64,000 nucleotides of DNA, taken from Halorubrum sp. CSM-61 (GTDB lineage: Archaea > Halobacteriota > Halobacteria > Halobacteriales > Haloferacaceae). The position numbers were made by a program, and so were the translations under genes. Location of the stretch: NCBI RefSeq assembly GCF_003781945.1, contig NZ_RJJW01000006.1, positions 1 to 64,000 on the forward strand, written 5' to 3'. This document shows, one piece after another, positions 42,725-51,784 of the stretch; within the stretch, counting starts at the first letter, position 1; the number at the start of each line of letters is the position of its first letter. Under the pieces are notes generated by a model. It did not search any database. It was not told the DNA's origin and was given only the letters and a program-made list of their open reading frames with translations.

Positions 42725-44491
42725 ATGGACGCCGACGCCGTGCGCGAGCGGGCCGCGGACCTCCCGACCGAGCCCGGCGTCTACCAGTTCCGGGTCGGGG
42801 AGACGACGCTGTACGTCGGCAAGGCGGTCGACCTCCGCGACCGCGTCAGGTCGTACGCCGACCCGCGCTCGGGGCGCATTCGGGGGATGGTCGGGCGCGC
42901 CGACCGGATCGAGTTCGCGGTCACCGACACGGAGACGCAGGCGCTCTTACTGGAGGCGAACCTGATAAAGCGGCTCCGCCCCCGATACAACGTCCGGCTG
43001 AAAGACGACAAGTCGTATCCGCTGGTCGCCTTCTCCGACCACGAGGTCCCGCGGATCGAGGTGACGCGGGACCCCGAGGCTGGCGCGGTCGCGTACGGCC
43101 CGTTCACGAACAAGGGCCGCGTGGACGCCGTCGTGAAGGCGATCCGCGACGAGTACCTCCTCCGGGGGTGTTCCGACCACAAGTACGCGAACCGCGACCG
43201 CCCCTGTCTCGACTACGAGATGGGGATCTGTTCGGCCCCCTGCACCGGCGAGATCGACCCCGAGAGCTACGCCGAGGACGTGGCGGCCGCCCGCCGGTTC
43301 TTCGAGGGCGAGACGGGCGTCCTCGCCGACCCCCTGCGCCGGCGGATGGAGGCCGCCGCCGAGGCGAACGAGTTCGAGCGCGCCGCGAACCTCCGGGACC
43401 GGCTCGAGGCGGTCGAGGCGTTCCACGGCGAGGGCGGCGAGGCCGTCAGCGACCGCACCGACGACCGCACCGTCGACGTGCTCGCGGCCGCGGTCGAGGG
43501 CGACACTGCCCGCGTCGCGCGGCTCCACAGCGAGCGCGGCCAGCTGGTCGACCGCAGCCGACACCAGTTGGACGCGGCGGCCGGGGACGAAGACGAGGGA
43601 GACCACGCCGGAGAGGACGCCAACACCCCCGCCGCGGTGCTGTCCGCGTTCCTCGCGCAGTACTACGCCGAGCGGGAGTTCCCGGACGCGGTCCTCCTCG
43701 CCGAGCACCCCTCCGACCCGGACGTGGTCGACTGGCTGGAGGCCGAAGGGGTCTCGGTCCACGTCCCCGGCGCGGGGCGGGAGGCGAAGCTCGTCGAGCT
43801 CGCGCTGAAGAACGCTCGGAAGCGCGGCGGCCGCGAGGACCCGGTCGGCGCGCTCGGCGAGCGGCTCGGCGTCTCCCGCCCCGCCCGGATCGAGGGGTTC
43901 GACGTGAGCCACGCGCAGGGGACGGCCGTGGTCGGCTCCGACGTGTGCTTCGCCGACGGGAGCGCGGAGACGAGCGGCTACCGCCGGAAGAAGCTCACCG
44001 ACCGCAACGACGACTACGCGAACATGCGCGAGCTGGTCCGGTGGCGCGCCGAGCGCGCGCTCGCCGGCGAGGACGATCGCCCCGACCCCGACCTCCTCCT
44101 GATCGACGGTGGCGAGGGCCAGCTCGGGGCCGCCCGCGACGCCCTGGCGGAGACGGGCTGGGACGTGCCGGTCGTCGCCTTGGCGAAGGCCGAGGAGCTG
44201 GTGGTGACCCCGACCGGCACGCAAAAATGGCCCGACGACGCCCCGGAGCTTCACCTGCTCCAGCGCGTCCGCGACGAGGCGCACCGCTTCGCCGTCTCCT
44301 ACCACCAGACCGTCCGCGACGAGGTCAAGACGGTCCTCGACGACGTGCCCGGCGTCGGCCCCCAGACCCGCCGCCGGCTCCTCCGCCGGTTCGGATCGGT
44401 CGAGAGCGTGCGCGACGCCTCCGCGGACGATCTCACCGACGTCGACGGCATCGGCGACGCGACCGCCCAGACGCTGCGAGAGCGTTTATAA
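42725..44491 (+). CDS. uvrC: Excinuclease ABC subunit C
   Basis: 588 aa nuclease making the two cuts in nucleotide excision repair. GIY-YIG domain at residues 15-95 ([20 protein letters not shown], then [20 protein letters not shown]), a cysteine cluster ([25 protein letters not shown] region, about 150-175), the UVR UvrB-contact motif near 200-235, an RNase H-like 5' nuclease domain ([29 protein letters not shown]) and two C-terminal HhH motifs ([20 protein letters not shown] and on). The stop TAA lies in the TTTATAAG head of repeat copy D. uvrA and uvrB are not in the window. Confidence 0.96.
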   Translation: MDADAVRERAADLPTEPGVYQFRVGETTLYVGKAVDLRDRVRSYADPRSGRIRGMVGRADRIEFAVTDTETQALLLEANLIKRLRPRYNVRLKDDKSYPLVAFSDHEVPRIEVTRDPEAGAVAYGPFTNKGRVDAVVKAIRDEYLLRGCSDHKYANRDRPCLDYEMGICSAPCTGEIDPESYAEDVAAARRFFEGETGVLADPLRRRMEAAAEANEFERAANLRDRLEAVEAFHGEGGEAVSDRTDDRTVDVLAAAVEGDTARVARLHSERGQLVDRSRHQLDAAAGDEDEGDHAGEDANTPAAVLSAFLAQYYAEREFPDAVLLAEHPSDPDVVDWLEAEGVSVHVPGAGREAKLVELALKNARKRGGREDPVGALGERLGVSRPARIEGFDVSHAQGTAVVGSDVCFADGSAETSGYRRKKLTDRNDDYANMRELVRWRAERALAGEDDRPDPDLLLIDGGEGQLGAARDALAETGWDVPVVALAKAEELVVTPTGTQKWPDDAPELHLLQRVRDEAHRFAVSYHQTVRDEVKTVLDDVPGVGPQTRRRLLRRFGSVESVRDASADDLTDVDGIGDATAQTLRERL

Positions 44492-44815
44492 GTGAGCGAT
44501 GCGGTCGGCGCGTGCCGCCGAGCGCCCGCAGGGCGCGAGGTGCACGCGCGAGGGACGCCGTGAGCGACGGGCGACCGGAGGGAGCCCCGAGCGAGCGGCG
44601 AGGCTGGGGAGGCGTGGGGCGCGGTTGCGATGCGGTTGGGTGGGACTCAAAGGGGCAGCCGCGAGGGCGGCGCAGACGACCCAAGCACCGCAACGAGGGA
44701 GCGAACACCGTGAGCGACCGAGTGAGGAGCGCAGCGAGTGTGCGGCGCCCTCGCGGCTGGGGCTTTGGGGGCGTTCACCGCCGATCTGCTGTTCGCTATT
44801 TATAAGCGAACGGCC
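44485..44815 (+). repeat. Dispersed hairpin element, copy D (forward)
   Basis: TTTATAAGTGAGCGATGCGG head, agcgcccgcagggcgcgagg, gcgagggacgccgtgagcg, gaggctggggaggcgtgggg, gtgggactcaaaggggcag, an 18-bp hairpin with one mismatch (44657-44674 with 44741-44758), ggctggggctttgggggcgttc, and a tail ending tatttataagcga. It fills the uvrC-thpR gap. The thpR promoter follows at about 44849. Confidence 0.88.
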
Positions 44816-44848
44816 ACCCTTTCGAACTCGTTCCCCACGTCATCAACG

Positions 44849-44857
44849 ACTTATAAG
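44849..44857 (+). promoter_or_regulatory. TATA box of thpR
   Basis: cttataagc about 30 bp upstream of the ATG at 44884. It resembles the TTATAAG motifs of the neighbouring repeat element and may derive from one. Confidence 0.5.
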
Positions 44858-44883
44858 CGGTCTCGCCCAACGTCCCACTCGTC

Positions 44884-45465
44884 ATGCGCGCGTTCTTCGC
44901 CGTCGACCTCCCGGACGAGCTCGCGCCCGCCGTCGCGGAGGCACAGTCCGCCTTCGAGGACGCCGACGGCCTGCGGTTCGTCGATCCCGAACGGACGCAC
45001 GTGACGCTGAAGTTCCTCGGTGACATCGCCGAAGACGGCGCGGGAAGCGACCCGAACGTCCCCGCCGTCGACGACGTGATCGCGGCCGGCGAACAGGCGG
45101 TCGCGAACACCGATATCGACCCCTTCGAGTGCGCCGTCGAGGGGTTCGGCGTCTTCCCGAGCCTCGACTACGTCTCGGTCGTCTGGGCGGGGGTCGATCG
45201 GGGAACTCCCGAACTGACCGCGCTCCACGAGGCCCTCGAAGCGGAGACGACCGCGCTCGGCGTCGACCCCGAGGACCACGAGTTCACGCCGCACGTCACG
45301 CTCGCGCGGATGAACGACGCTCGCGGGAAGGAGCTGGTGCAGGAGGTCGTCCGCGAGCGCGACCCCGAGATCGGTCGGTTCGAGGTCGACGCGGTCCGGC
45401 TCGTGAAGTCGACGCTGACGAGCGACGGGCCGGAGTACGAGACGGTCGCGTCGTTCGGGCTCTAG
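44884..45465 (+). CDS. thpR: RNA 2',3'-cyclic phosphodiesterase
   Basis: 193 aa 2H-family enzyme that opens 2',3'-cyclic phosphates at RNA ends; close to the archaeal tRNA 2'-5' ligase group. The two catalytic motifs are ERTHVTLKFLGD (near residue 37) and FTPHVTLARMND (near 135). MRAFFAVDLPDELAPAVAEA is the classical ThpR start. Leaderless from the TATA at 44849. Followed after 12 nt by a convergent gene. Confidence 0.94.
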   Translation: MRAFFAVDLPDELAPAVAEAQSAFEDADGLRFVDPERTHVTLKFLGDIAEDGAGSDPNVPAVDDVIAAGEQAVANTDIDPFECAVEGFGVFPSLDYVSVVWAGVDRGTPELTALHEALEAETTALGVDPEDHEFTPHVTLARMNDARGKELVQEVVRERDPEIGRFEVDAVRLVKSTLTSDGPEYETVASFGL

Positions 45466-45477
45466 CGGGCACCGCGG

Positions 45478-46818
45478 TCACTCGGCCTCGTCGGTATCGC
45501 CCTCAGCGTCGCCCTCGCCTCCGGGTCCCTCGTCGCTCCCGACGCTATCGCCGCCTCCCTCTCTTCTCGCCTCTCCCGGATGCTCCACCCGCACGCGGGT
45601 CACCCTCGTCGGGGTCGCGCCCGTGACCGCGAGCGTCACGTCGCCGATCTCGACGCGGTCGCCCTCGGCGGGAATCCGCCCGAGCCGCTGGGTGATCAGC
45701 CCCGCGACGGTCTCGGCGCCCCCGTCGACCGGGAGGGCCAGCCCGAGCGTCTCGTTGAGGTGCGCGACGGTGGTCCACCCCCGCGCGACCGCGGCGTCGG
45801 GCGCGACCACGTCGACGTGGTCGGTCTCCCACCGCCCGACCAGCTCGCCGACGACCTCCTCGACCACGTCCTCTAAGGTCACGATCCCGACCACCGCGCC
45901 GAACTCGTCGACGACGACCGCCATCCGGAGGTCGCTCGACCGCATCGTCGCGAACAGCTCGTCGACCGCCTGCGTCTCCGGGACGAAGGTCGGCTCGCGG
46001 AGCGCGCTCGCGAGGGGCTCGCCGCGCTCGTTGGCGGCGACCGCGTCGCGCATGTCGAGGATCCCGACCACGTCGTCGCGGTTCTCGCCGTACACCGGCA
46101 TCCGCGTCACCCCCTCCGCGGCGGCGGTCGAGACCGCCTCCGCGGGCGTGACGGTGTCGGGCAGCGCGACCATGTCGGTCCGGGGGACCATCACCGCCGA
46201 CACGCGGGTCGCCTCCAGATCGAGGACGCCGCGGATCATCGCCCCTTCCTCGGGATCGAGCGCGCCGCCGGCCTCCCCCGAGAGCACCAGCGTCTCGATC
46301 TCCTCGCGCGTGAGGTACGACTCGATGGCGGACTCGCCGCCCGTGAACCGGTTGACGATCCCGGAAAGGGCCTCGAAGACGTACAGCACCGGACGGATGA
46401 CGCGCTGGATCGCGACCACCGGCCGCGAGACGCGGAGCGCGTGCCTCTCGGCGTTCGCGACCGCGTAGGACTTCGGCGCGATCTCGCCGAAGACGATGAC
46501 GAACACCGAGGTGACGAGCGTCGAGCCCGTGGCCGCCTCGCCGCCGGAGAAGCCGAACCGGACGAACACCGCGGTCGCGACCGACGCGGCCGCGATGTTG
46601 GCGACGTTGTTGCTTACGAGGGCGGTGACGAGGAAGCGGTGCGAGTCCCCTCGTAGCGCCGAGAGCGCCCGCGCGCCGGGCACGTCGGCGGCGAGCAGCG
46701 AGTCGACGCGGTGGGTCGGAACCGAGAAGACGGCCAGCTCGGAGCTGGAGAAGAAGGCGCTGATCCCCGTCAACACGAGGATCGCGGCCACGCCGGCGAA
46801 CGCGATCGTGATGTCCAT
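45478..46818 (-). CDS. CNNM/CorC-type DUF21-CBS membrane protein
   Basis: 446 aa. N-terminal DUF21 domain with about four transmembrane helices (residues 4-24, 60-85, 95-115 and 130-150: SAFFSSSELAVFSV, LVSNNVANIAAASVATAVFV, VFGEIAPKSYAVANAE). Two CBS domains follow (about 205-320), then the CorC_HlyC C-terminal domain (VAPDAAVARGWTTVAHLNET ... RLGRIPAEGDRVEI) and a low-complexity acidic tail. This family effluxes Mg2+ or Na+ or regulates it; the role in haloarchaea is unproved. ATG at 46818 chosen. Confidence 0.9.
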   Translation of the reverse strand: MDITIAFAGVAAILVLTGISAFFSSSELAVFSVPTHRVDSLLAADVPGARALSALRGDSHRFLVTALVSNNVANIAAASVATAVFVRFGFSGGEAATGSTLVTSVFVIVFGEIAPKSYAVANAERHALRVSRPVVAIQRVIRPVLYVFEALSGIVNRFTGGESAIESYLTREEIETLVLSGEAGGALDPEEGAMIRGVLDLEATRVSAVMVPRTDMVALPDTVTPAEAVSTAAAEGVTRMPVYGENRDDVVGILDMRDAVAANERGEPLASALREPTFVPETQAVDELFATMRSSDLRMAVVVDEFGAVVGIVTLEDVVEEVVGELVGRWETDHVDVVAPDAAVARGWTTVAHLNETLGLALPVDGGAETVAGLITQRLGRIPAEGDRVEIGDVTLAVTGATPTRVTRVRVEHPGEARREGGGDSVGSDEGPGGEGDAEGDTDEAE

Positions 46819-47051
46819 ACCCGACCAAACGTCCCGATATAAAAGGGAGTACCGCCGGGCGGCGCGGTTCCGGATCAGGCGGACGAATTCGCGGAGAACG
46901 GACCGGTATCCGTCGCGGACGATCGGTACCCACGAACGAGGGGTCTCCATCCGAAACGAAGGGGTTACTAATGCATGATAGCGGATCGTACTGCCCGGCA
47001 AAACGGAGCGATGAGGAAAGGGTTAACCTCGCGCCGCCGGTGAAATCGCCC

Positions 47052-48656
47052 ATGAAGGTACTCGTGACCGACCCCATCGCGGACGCGGGGTTGGACCGAC
47101 TCCGAGACGCCGGCCACGAGGTCGTGACGGACTACGAGATCGAGGGCGACGACCTGCTCGACGCCGTGAGCGATGCCAACGCGCTGATCGTTCGCTCCGG
47201 GACCGACGTGAACGAGGCGGTGTTCGAGGCCGCTCCCGAGCTCGTCATCGTCGGGCGGGCCGGCATCGGCGTCGACAACATCGACATCGAGGCCGCCACC
47301 GACCACGGGGTCATCGTCGCCAACGCACCCGAGGGGAACGTCCGGGCCGCCGCCGAACACACGGTCGCGATGACGTTCGCCGTCGCGCGCTCGATCCCGC
47401 AGGCGCACGGCCGCCTCGTCGGCGGCGAGTGGGCGAAAGGCGAGTTCCTCGGCACCGAGATCAACAACAAGACGCTCACCATCGTCGGGCTCGGCCGCGT
47501 GGGCCAGCAGGTCGCCAAGCGGCTCGACTCGCTCGGGATGGATCTGGTCGTCTACGACCCGTACATCTCCGAGGAGCGCGCCGACCGGCTCGGCGCCGAA
47601 CTCGTCGAGGACCTCCACGACGCGCTCGCGCGCGGCGACTTCGCGACGGTCCACACCCCGCTCCTCCCCGAGACCGAGGGGATGATCGGCGAAGACGAGC
47701 TGGCCCAGCTGGAGGGCGGCTACCTCATCAACTGCGCCCGCGGCGGGATCGTCGACGAGGACGCGCTCGCCGAGGCCGTCGACGACGGCGTCCTCGCGGG
47801 CGCCGCGCTCGACTCCTTCGCCGAGGAGCCGCTCTCGAAGGACTCGCCGCTTCTCGACGTCGAGGAGGTCGTCTTAACGCCGCACCTCGGCGCCTCGACG
47901 GAGGCCGCACAGGAGAACGTCGCGGTCGACACCGCGGAGGCCGTGCTCTCGGCGTTCGCCGACGAGCCGGTCCTGACGGCGCTCAACGCGCCCTCCGTCG
48001 ACGAGACGGCGTTCCCTCGGATCAAGCCGTACATCGCCGTGGCGGAGACCGCCGGCAAGGTCGCCGCGCAGCTGCTCGACGGCCGGATCACTGAGGTGGA
48101 AGCGACCTACGAGGGAGACATCGCCGAGGAGGACGTGGAGCTCGTCACCGCGAGCGCGCTGAAGGGCGTCTTCGAGCCGCTGGAGTGGCAGGTGAACTCG
48201 GTGAACGCGCCCCGGCTCGCCGAGGAGCGCGGCATCGACGTGACCGAGTCGAAGACCCGCCAGACCGACGACTTCCAGAGCCTGATCCGCGTCACCGTCC
48301 ACAACGGCGAGGACTCGATCGCGGTCGAGGGGACGCTGTTCGCGGGCGAGGACCCCCGAATCGTCCGCATCGACGGCTTCCGCGTCGACGCGGTCCCGTA
48401 CGGGCACATGCTGGTCGCGCGCAACACCGACGAGCCGGGCGTCATCGGGCTCATCGGCACCGTGCTCGGCGACCACGACGTGAACATCGCCGGGATGTAC
48501 AACGCCCGCGAGACGCAGGGCGGCGAGGCGCTCACCGTCTACAACCTCGATCAGGACGTGCCGGACGAGGCCGTCGAGGCGCTGCTCGCCGACGACCGGA
48601 TCGTCGAGGTCACCGAGATCACGCTGGACGAGGCGGACGAGCGGCCGGCGGAGTAG
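47052..48656 (+). CDS. serA: D-3-phosphoglycerate dehydrogenase
   Basis: 534 aa, first step of serine synthesis from 3-phosphoglycerate. Substrate-binding domain, NAD-binding Rossmann fold (TLTIVGLGRVGQQVAKRLDS near 150), catalytic R (NCARGGIVDEDAL, near 234), E and H (LTPHLGASTEAA, near 280), then an intervening domain (about 315-450) and a C-terminal ACT domain (HMLVARNTDEPGVIGLIGTV) for feedback by serine. MKVLVTDPIADAGLDRLRDA is the family start. serB is 10 kb away. The 3' end lies beside the toxin-antitoxin remnant. Confidence 0.96.
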   Translation: MKVLVTDPIADAGLDRLRDAGHEVVTDYEIEGDDLLDAVSDANALIVRSGTDVNEAVFEAAPELVIVGRAGIGVDNIDIEAATDHGVIVANAPEGNVRAAAEHTVAMTFAVARSIPQAHGRLVGGEWAKGEFLGTEINNKTLTIVGLGRVGQQVAKRLDSLGMDLVVYDPYISEERADRLGAELVEDLHDALARGDFATVHTPLLPETEGMIGEDELAQLEGGYLINCARGGIVDEDALAEAVDDGVLAGAALDSFAEEPLSKDSPLLDVEEVVLTPHLGASTEAAQENVAVDTAEAVLSAFADEPVLTALNAPSVDETAFPRIKPYIAVAETAGKVAAQLLDGRITEVEATYEGDIAEEDVELVTASALKGVFEPLEWQVNSVNAPRLAEERGIDVTESKTRQTDDFQSLIRVTVHNGEDSIAVEGTLFAGEDPRIVRIDGFRVDAVPYGHMLVARNTDEPGVIGLIGTVLGDHDVNIAGMYNARETQGGEALTVYNLDQDVPDEAVEALLADDRIVEVTEITLDEADERPAE

Positions 48657-48663
48657 GCGTCGG

Positions 48664-48726
48664 TCAGTACTCGGCGACCGGGACGAACGGCTCGAAGTCG
48701 TCGACGTTCCGGGTGACGACGGTCAT
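48664..48726 (-). pseudogene. VapC-type PIN toxin, C-terminal fragment only
   Basis: A 20-codon frame encodes MTVVTRNVDDFEPFVPVAEY. VVTRNVDDFE is the last conserved strand and acidic motif of PIN-domain toxins, normally about residue 100 of about 130. Everything before it is missing: the ATG joins directly to this fragment and overlaps the upstream antitoxin remnant by 4 nt, as intact vapBC operons do. The RNase cannot work from 20 residues. Confidence 0.65.
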
Positions 48727-48908
48727 TCGTCCCCGTCAGTGGTGCCCACCAACCGATCGATCGCCGCGGTCTGTCGGTCGCCCGCAGACTCGTCGAAGCG
48801 TTCTCGCGACGCGGCCGCGGCCTCGCGAAGCGACTCCGTCTCCTCGGCCGACAGCGCCCCGAAGCCGTCGCGCCAGTCGCCCTCGCTCTCGTCGATCAGC
48901 CGATTCAC
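48723..48908 (-). pseudogene. VapB-type antitoxin, C-terminal remnant
   Basis: 61 codons from GTG at 48908: NRLIDESEGDWRDGFGALSA, then EETESLREAAAASRERFDES and a short end. This matches the C-terminal, toxin-wrapping half of haloarchaeal VapB antitoxins (a segment like ...DVINRLI-x-DWREGFG...). The N-terminal DNA-binding half is absent; upstream is the thrC stop 5 bp away. It may still be translated by read-through from thrC. Confidence 0.6.
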
Positions 48909-48912
48909 TCGA

Positions 48913-50196
48913 TCAGTCCCGCAGGTGCTCCACGACCGCGTCCACGTCGTTCGGGACCGGCTCGGGGTCGCCGCCGGCCTCGTAGGCGGCGTCGGGGTCT
49001 TTCAAGAGGTGTCCCGTCGTCAGGCAGACGACCCGCTCGTCGTCGTCGACGACGCCCTCGCGGCGGAGCTTCCGGAGCCCGGCGAGGCTCGCTGCGGAGG
49101 CCGGCTCGACGCCGACGCCCTCCTCGGCGAGGTCGCGCTGCGCGTCGGTGATCTCCGAATCGCTCACGGCGACCGCGGTGCCGCCCGTGTTCCGGATGCC
49201 GGGGAGCGCCTTCGGCGCGTTGACCGGGTTGCCGATGCGGATCGCGGTCGCGCGGGTCTCGACCTCCTCCCAGCGCCGGACCTCGTCGTTCCCCTCCTCG
49301 ATCGCCTCGACCATCGGTGCGGCGCCCTCGGCCTGCACGCCGGTGAGCTTGGGAACCTCGTCGACGGCGAGTGCGCCCGACTGGACCAGCTCGCGGAACG
49401 CTTTATAAAGTGCCGAGGTGTTGCCCGCGTTGCCGACGGGGAGGACGATCCGGTCCGGGAACTCGCCGTAGTCGTCGCGGAACTCCTCTAAGATCTCGAA
49501 GCCGATCGTCTTCTGGCCCTCCAGGCGGAACGGGTTCAGGGAGTTGAGCAGGTACGCCTCGCCGCGGGCGGCCAGCTCCTGGACGATGTCGAGGCAGGCG
49601 TCGAAGTTGCCGTCGACTTCCAGAATGCGGGCGCCGTGGAGGCTCGCCTGCGCGATCTTCCCGGCGGCGACCTTCCCCGCCGGGAGGAGCACGAGCGTCT
49701 CCATCCCGCCGCGGCCGCCGTAGGCCGCGAGCGCGGCGGAGGTGTTTCCGGTGGACGCGCAGGCGAGCGCGCCGACGCCCAGCTCCTCCGCGACCCGGAC
49801 GCCGACCGTCATCCCGCGGTCCTTGAACGAGCCGGTGGGGTTCATCCCCTCGTGTTTGATCCGGAGCGCCTCGACCCCCACGGACTCCTCGATCCGCGGG
49901 ACGCGGTGGAGCGGGGTGTCGCCCTCGGGGAGCGTCACGCCCAGGTCGAAGGGGAGCGCCTCGCGGTAGCGCCAGACGCCGCGGTCGGGGCCCTCGGAGG
50001 GGGCGTCCGCGCCGAACTCCTCGAAGGTCGGCGGGTCGGCGTAGCGCACCTCCAGGAGGCCGCCGCACTCGTCGCAGGTGTACCGGACCGCCTCGAAGGG
50101 GGCGAACGTCTCGTCGCACGCGATACAGGCGAGCCACGTCCCGTCGTCGGCGCAGTCGGGCGCCGCCGGGGCCGGGGCGTCGATGGCGAGGTCCAT
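48913..50196 (-). CDS. thrC: Threonine synthase
   Basis: 427 aa PLP enzyme converting O-phosphohomoserine to threonine. An N-terminal zinc ribbon (ACIACDETFAPFEAVRYTCDEC, residues 22-43 approximately) is typical of the archaeal/plant type. PLP lysine in MNPTGSFKDRGM near residue 128; phosphate-binding VLPVGNAGNTSALY near 250. Completes the threonine branch begun by aspartokinase at 25.9 kb. A minus-strand TATA-like cttaag before the ATG at 50196 fits leaderless transcription. Confidence 0.95.
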   Translation of the reverse strand: MDLAIDAPAPAAPDCADDGTWLACIACDETFAPFEAVRYTCDECGGLLEVRYADPPTFEEFGADAPSEGPDRGVWRYREALPFDLGVTLPEGDTPLHRVPRIEESVGVEALRIKHEGMNPTGSFKDRGMTVGVRVAEELGVGALACASTGNTSAALAAYGGRGGMETLVLLPAGKVAAGKIAQASLHGARILEVDGNFDACLDIVQELAARGEAYLLNSLNPFRLEGQKTIGFEILEEFRDDYGEFPDRIVLPVGNAGNTSALYKAFRELVQSGALAVDEVPKLTGVQAEGAAPMVEAIEEGNDEVRRWEEVETRATAIRIGNPVNAPKALPGIRNTGGTAVAVSDSEITDAQRDLAEEGVGVEPASAASLAGLRKLRREGVVDDDERVVCLTTGHLLKDPDAAYEAGGDPEPVPNDVDAVVEHLRD

Positions 50197-50291
50197 TACG
50201 TCGTCGTCCGTGCCGCCGCGGCTTAAGACGGGCGGTCGGGACGGACGTTGCCGTGCGGACGGGAAGCGTGGATGGCACCGTCCCCGACCGC

Positions 50292-50510
50292 TCAGTCGAC
50301 GATGATCTCCGAGCTGCCGCCGTCGCCCTCGTCGGGGCCGGAGCCGAGCCGGTCCTGATAGCGCTCGATCCAGTCGGCGAAACAGTCGGGACAGAGCCGC
50401 TGGGTGTCGATGTTCGCCCGGTCGACGCTCAGCCGGACGACCCGCGCGAGCGCGTCCGTGGTGGGGTCGCCGCAGCCGTCGCAGGGCTCGGTCGTCGGCG
50501 CGTCGCTCAT
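50292..50510 (-). CDS. Small zinc-finger protein (DUF7569-like)
   Basis: 72 aa. CDGCGDPTTDALARVVRLSV, then RLCPDCFADWIERYQD, giving two C-x2-C knuckles for one zinc, and an acidic tail ending SSEIIVD. One of the many small CPxCG-type zinc-finger proteins of haloarchaea; function unknown. Between thrC and upp on the same strand with its own short promoter (cttttaag on the minus strand). Confidence 0.78.
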   Translation of the reverse strand: MSDAPTTEPCDGCGDPTTDALARVVRLSVDRANIDTQRLCPDCFADWIERYQDRLGSGPDEGDGGSSEIIVD

Positions 50511-50563
50511 ACGGATCGGTCGCGCGGGCGGCTCTTAAAAGTACGTCGGCCGCGACGGTCGCC

Positions 50564-51241
50564 TCAGACGGTCCGGAACGCGCGGTCGCCGGCGTCGCCG
50601 AGCCCGGGGAGGATGAACCCGTCGCCGTCGAGCCGGTCGTCGATGGCGACCGTCAGCAGGTCGGCCTCGGGCACCGACTCGCTCACGCGCACGAGCCCCT
50701 CGGGCGCGGAGACCGCCGAGAGGACGAACAGGTCCTCGAAGTCGTCGGCCTCCTCGAGGACGTGGTCGAGGACCGCGCACATCGTCGAGCCGGTGGCGAG
50801 CATCGGGTCCGCGACGATCACGGTGTCCTCGGGCCGGATCTCGGGCAGCTTCACGTAGTCGATGGTGATCGGGAACTCCCCCTCGTCGGTCATCCCGGCC
50901 TCTTCGTCGCGGCCGGCGGAGATGACGCCCTGCTTCGCCCGCGGGAACGCCTTTAAGAGTCCCTCGACGAACGGGGTCGCGGCCCGGAGCACGTTAATGA
51001 TGACCACGTCGTCGAGTCCCTTCACGCGCTCGCCGGTCGTCTCCTGGAGGGGCGTCTCGACCGGGACGTACTCCGTCTCCATCGCGCCGTCGATGATCTC
51101 GTAGCCGCAGATCCGGCCGAGTTTCACGAGCCCCTTCCGGAACGCGACCTGCTCGGTCTCGACGTCGCGGAGCCGCGAGAGGGTGTCCTTCGCCAGCGCG
51201 TGCGTGATGAGGTGGGCGTCGTCGCGGTCTTCGATCGTCAT
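50564..51241 (-). CDS. upp: Uracil phosphoribosyltransferase
   Basis: 225 aa salvage enzyme making UMP from uracil and PRPP. The PRPP-binding motif [20 protein letters not shown] is near residue 143 and the uracil-contact region [20 protein letters not shown] near 175, with a C-terminal [38 protein letters not shown] in the middle is conserved. Start ATG at 51241. pyrD supplies the de novo route elsewhere in the window. Confidence 0.96.
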   Translation of the reverse strand: MTIEDRDDAHLITHALAKDTLSRLRDVETEQVAFRKGLVKLGRICGYEIIDGAMETEYVPVETPLQETTGERVKGLDDVVIINVLRAATPFVEGLLKAFPRAKQGVISAGRDEEAGMTDEGEFPITIDYVKLPEIRPEDTVIVADPMLATGSTMCAVLDHVLEEADDFEDLFVLSAVSAPEGLVRVSESVPEADLLTVAIDDRLDGDGFILPGLGDAGDRAFRTV

Positions 51242-51358
51242 TGTCGGAAAAAGAGCCGCGTTCGAGTTAAAGGATGACGAAACTCGCCGGCTCGTCGGCT
51301 CGTCGGCTCGCGAGTTCGGTCTCCGAACGCGGCCGCCGATCCCGGCCCGCGGGGACCG

Positions 51359-51592
51359 CTACCGCAACACGGCCACGTACGTCACCGCGAAGAGGATCAG
51401 CGCCAGCGTCGCGACGTTCTGAAGGGTGAGCGCGATGAACCCGAGGAAGTCGAGCCCCCAGACGACGACCCACGCGAACCACGTCGAGAGCACGGCGTTC
51501 AGCGCGAGCACCACCCGCGGGTCGCCGGTCGACTCCTCGACGCCCGATCGGATCCCCTCGCCGTCGCTCGGCTCTCCGCGCTCCTCGCTCAT
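51359..51592 (-). CDS. Small two-helix membrane protein
   Basis: 77 aa. An acidic N terminus (MSEERGEPSDGEGIRSGVEE) precedes two transmembrane helices: VVLALNAVLSTWFAWVVVWG (about 27-46) and FIALTLQNVATLALILFAVT (about 52-72). Resembles haloarchaeal membrane proteins of unknown role that have two helices and a disordered cytosolic tail. No partner gene is evident. Confidence 0.75.
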   Translation of the reverse strand: MSEERGEPSDGEGIRSGVEESTGDPRVVLALNAVLSTWFAWVVVWGLDFLGFIALTLQNVATLALILFAVTYVAVLR

Positions 51593-51651
51593 ACGGCGAC
51601 TGGCGCGTGTGCGCCACTTAGCTCTTGTCCGTCGGAGACGTACCGCACTCG

Positions 51652-51676
51652 TGACATCCTCCCCGCCGCGCCTCGT
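51652..51676. mobile_element. Possible IS1341-type element end remnant
   Basis: gtgacatcctccccgccgcg shares GTGACATCCTCCC with the ends at 1522 and 28586. There is no transposase or hairpin beside it, so this may be a scar or a coincidence. Confidence 0.3.
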
Positions 51677-51784
51677 AACCGTCCCGGTGGCCCGATTCGG
51701 TTCGAGCGCGCGAGCGGAACGGGCTGCGCCTGCTGAGAGCGCCGCCCTCGTCCGGCGATTCCGCGCTCGGGGCGTCGACTCCGT

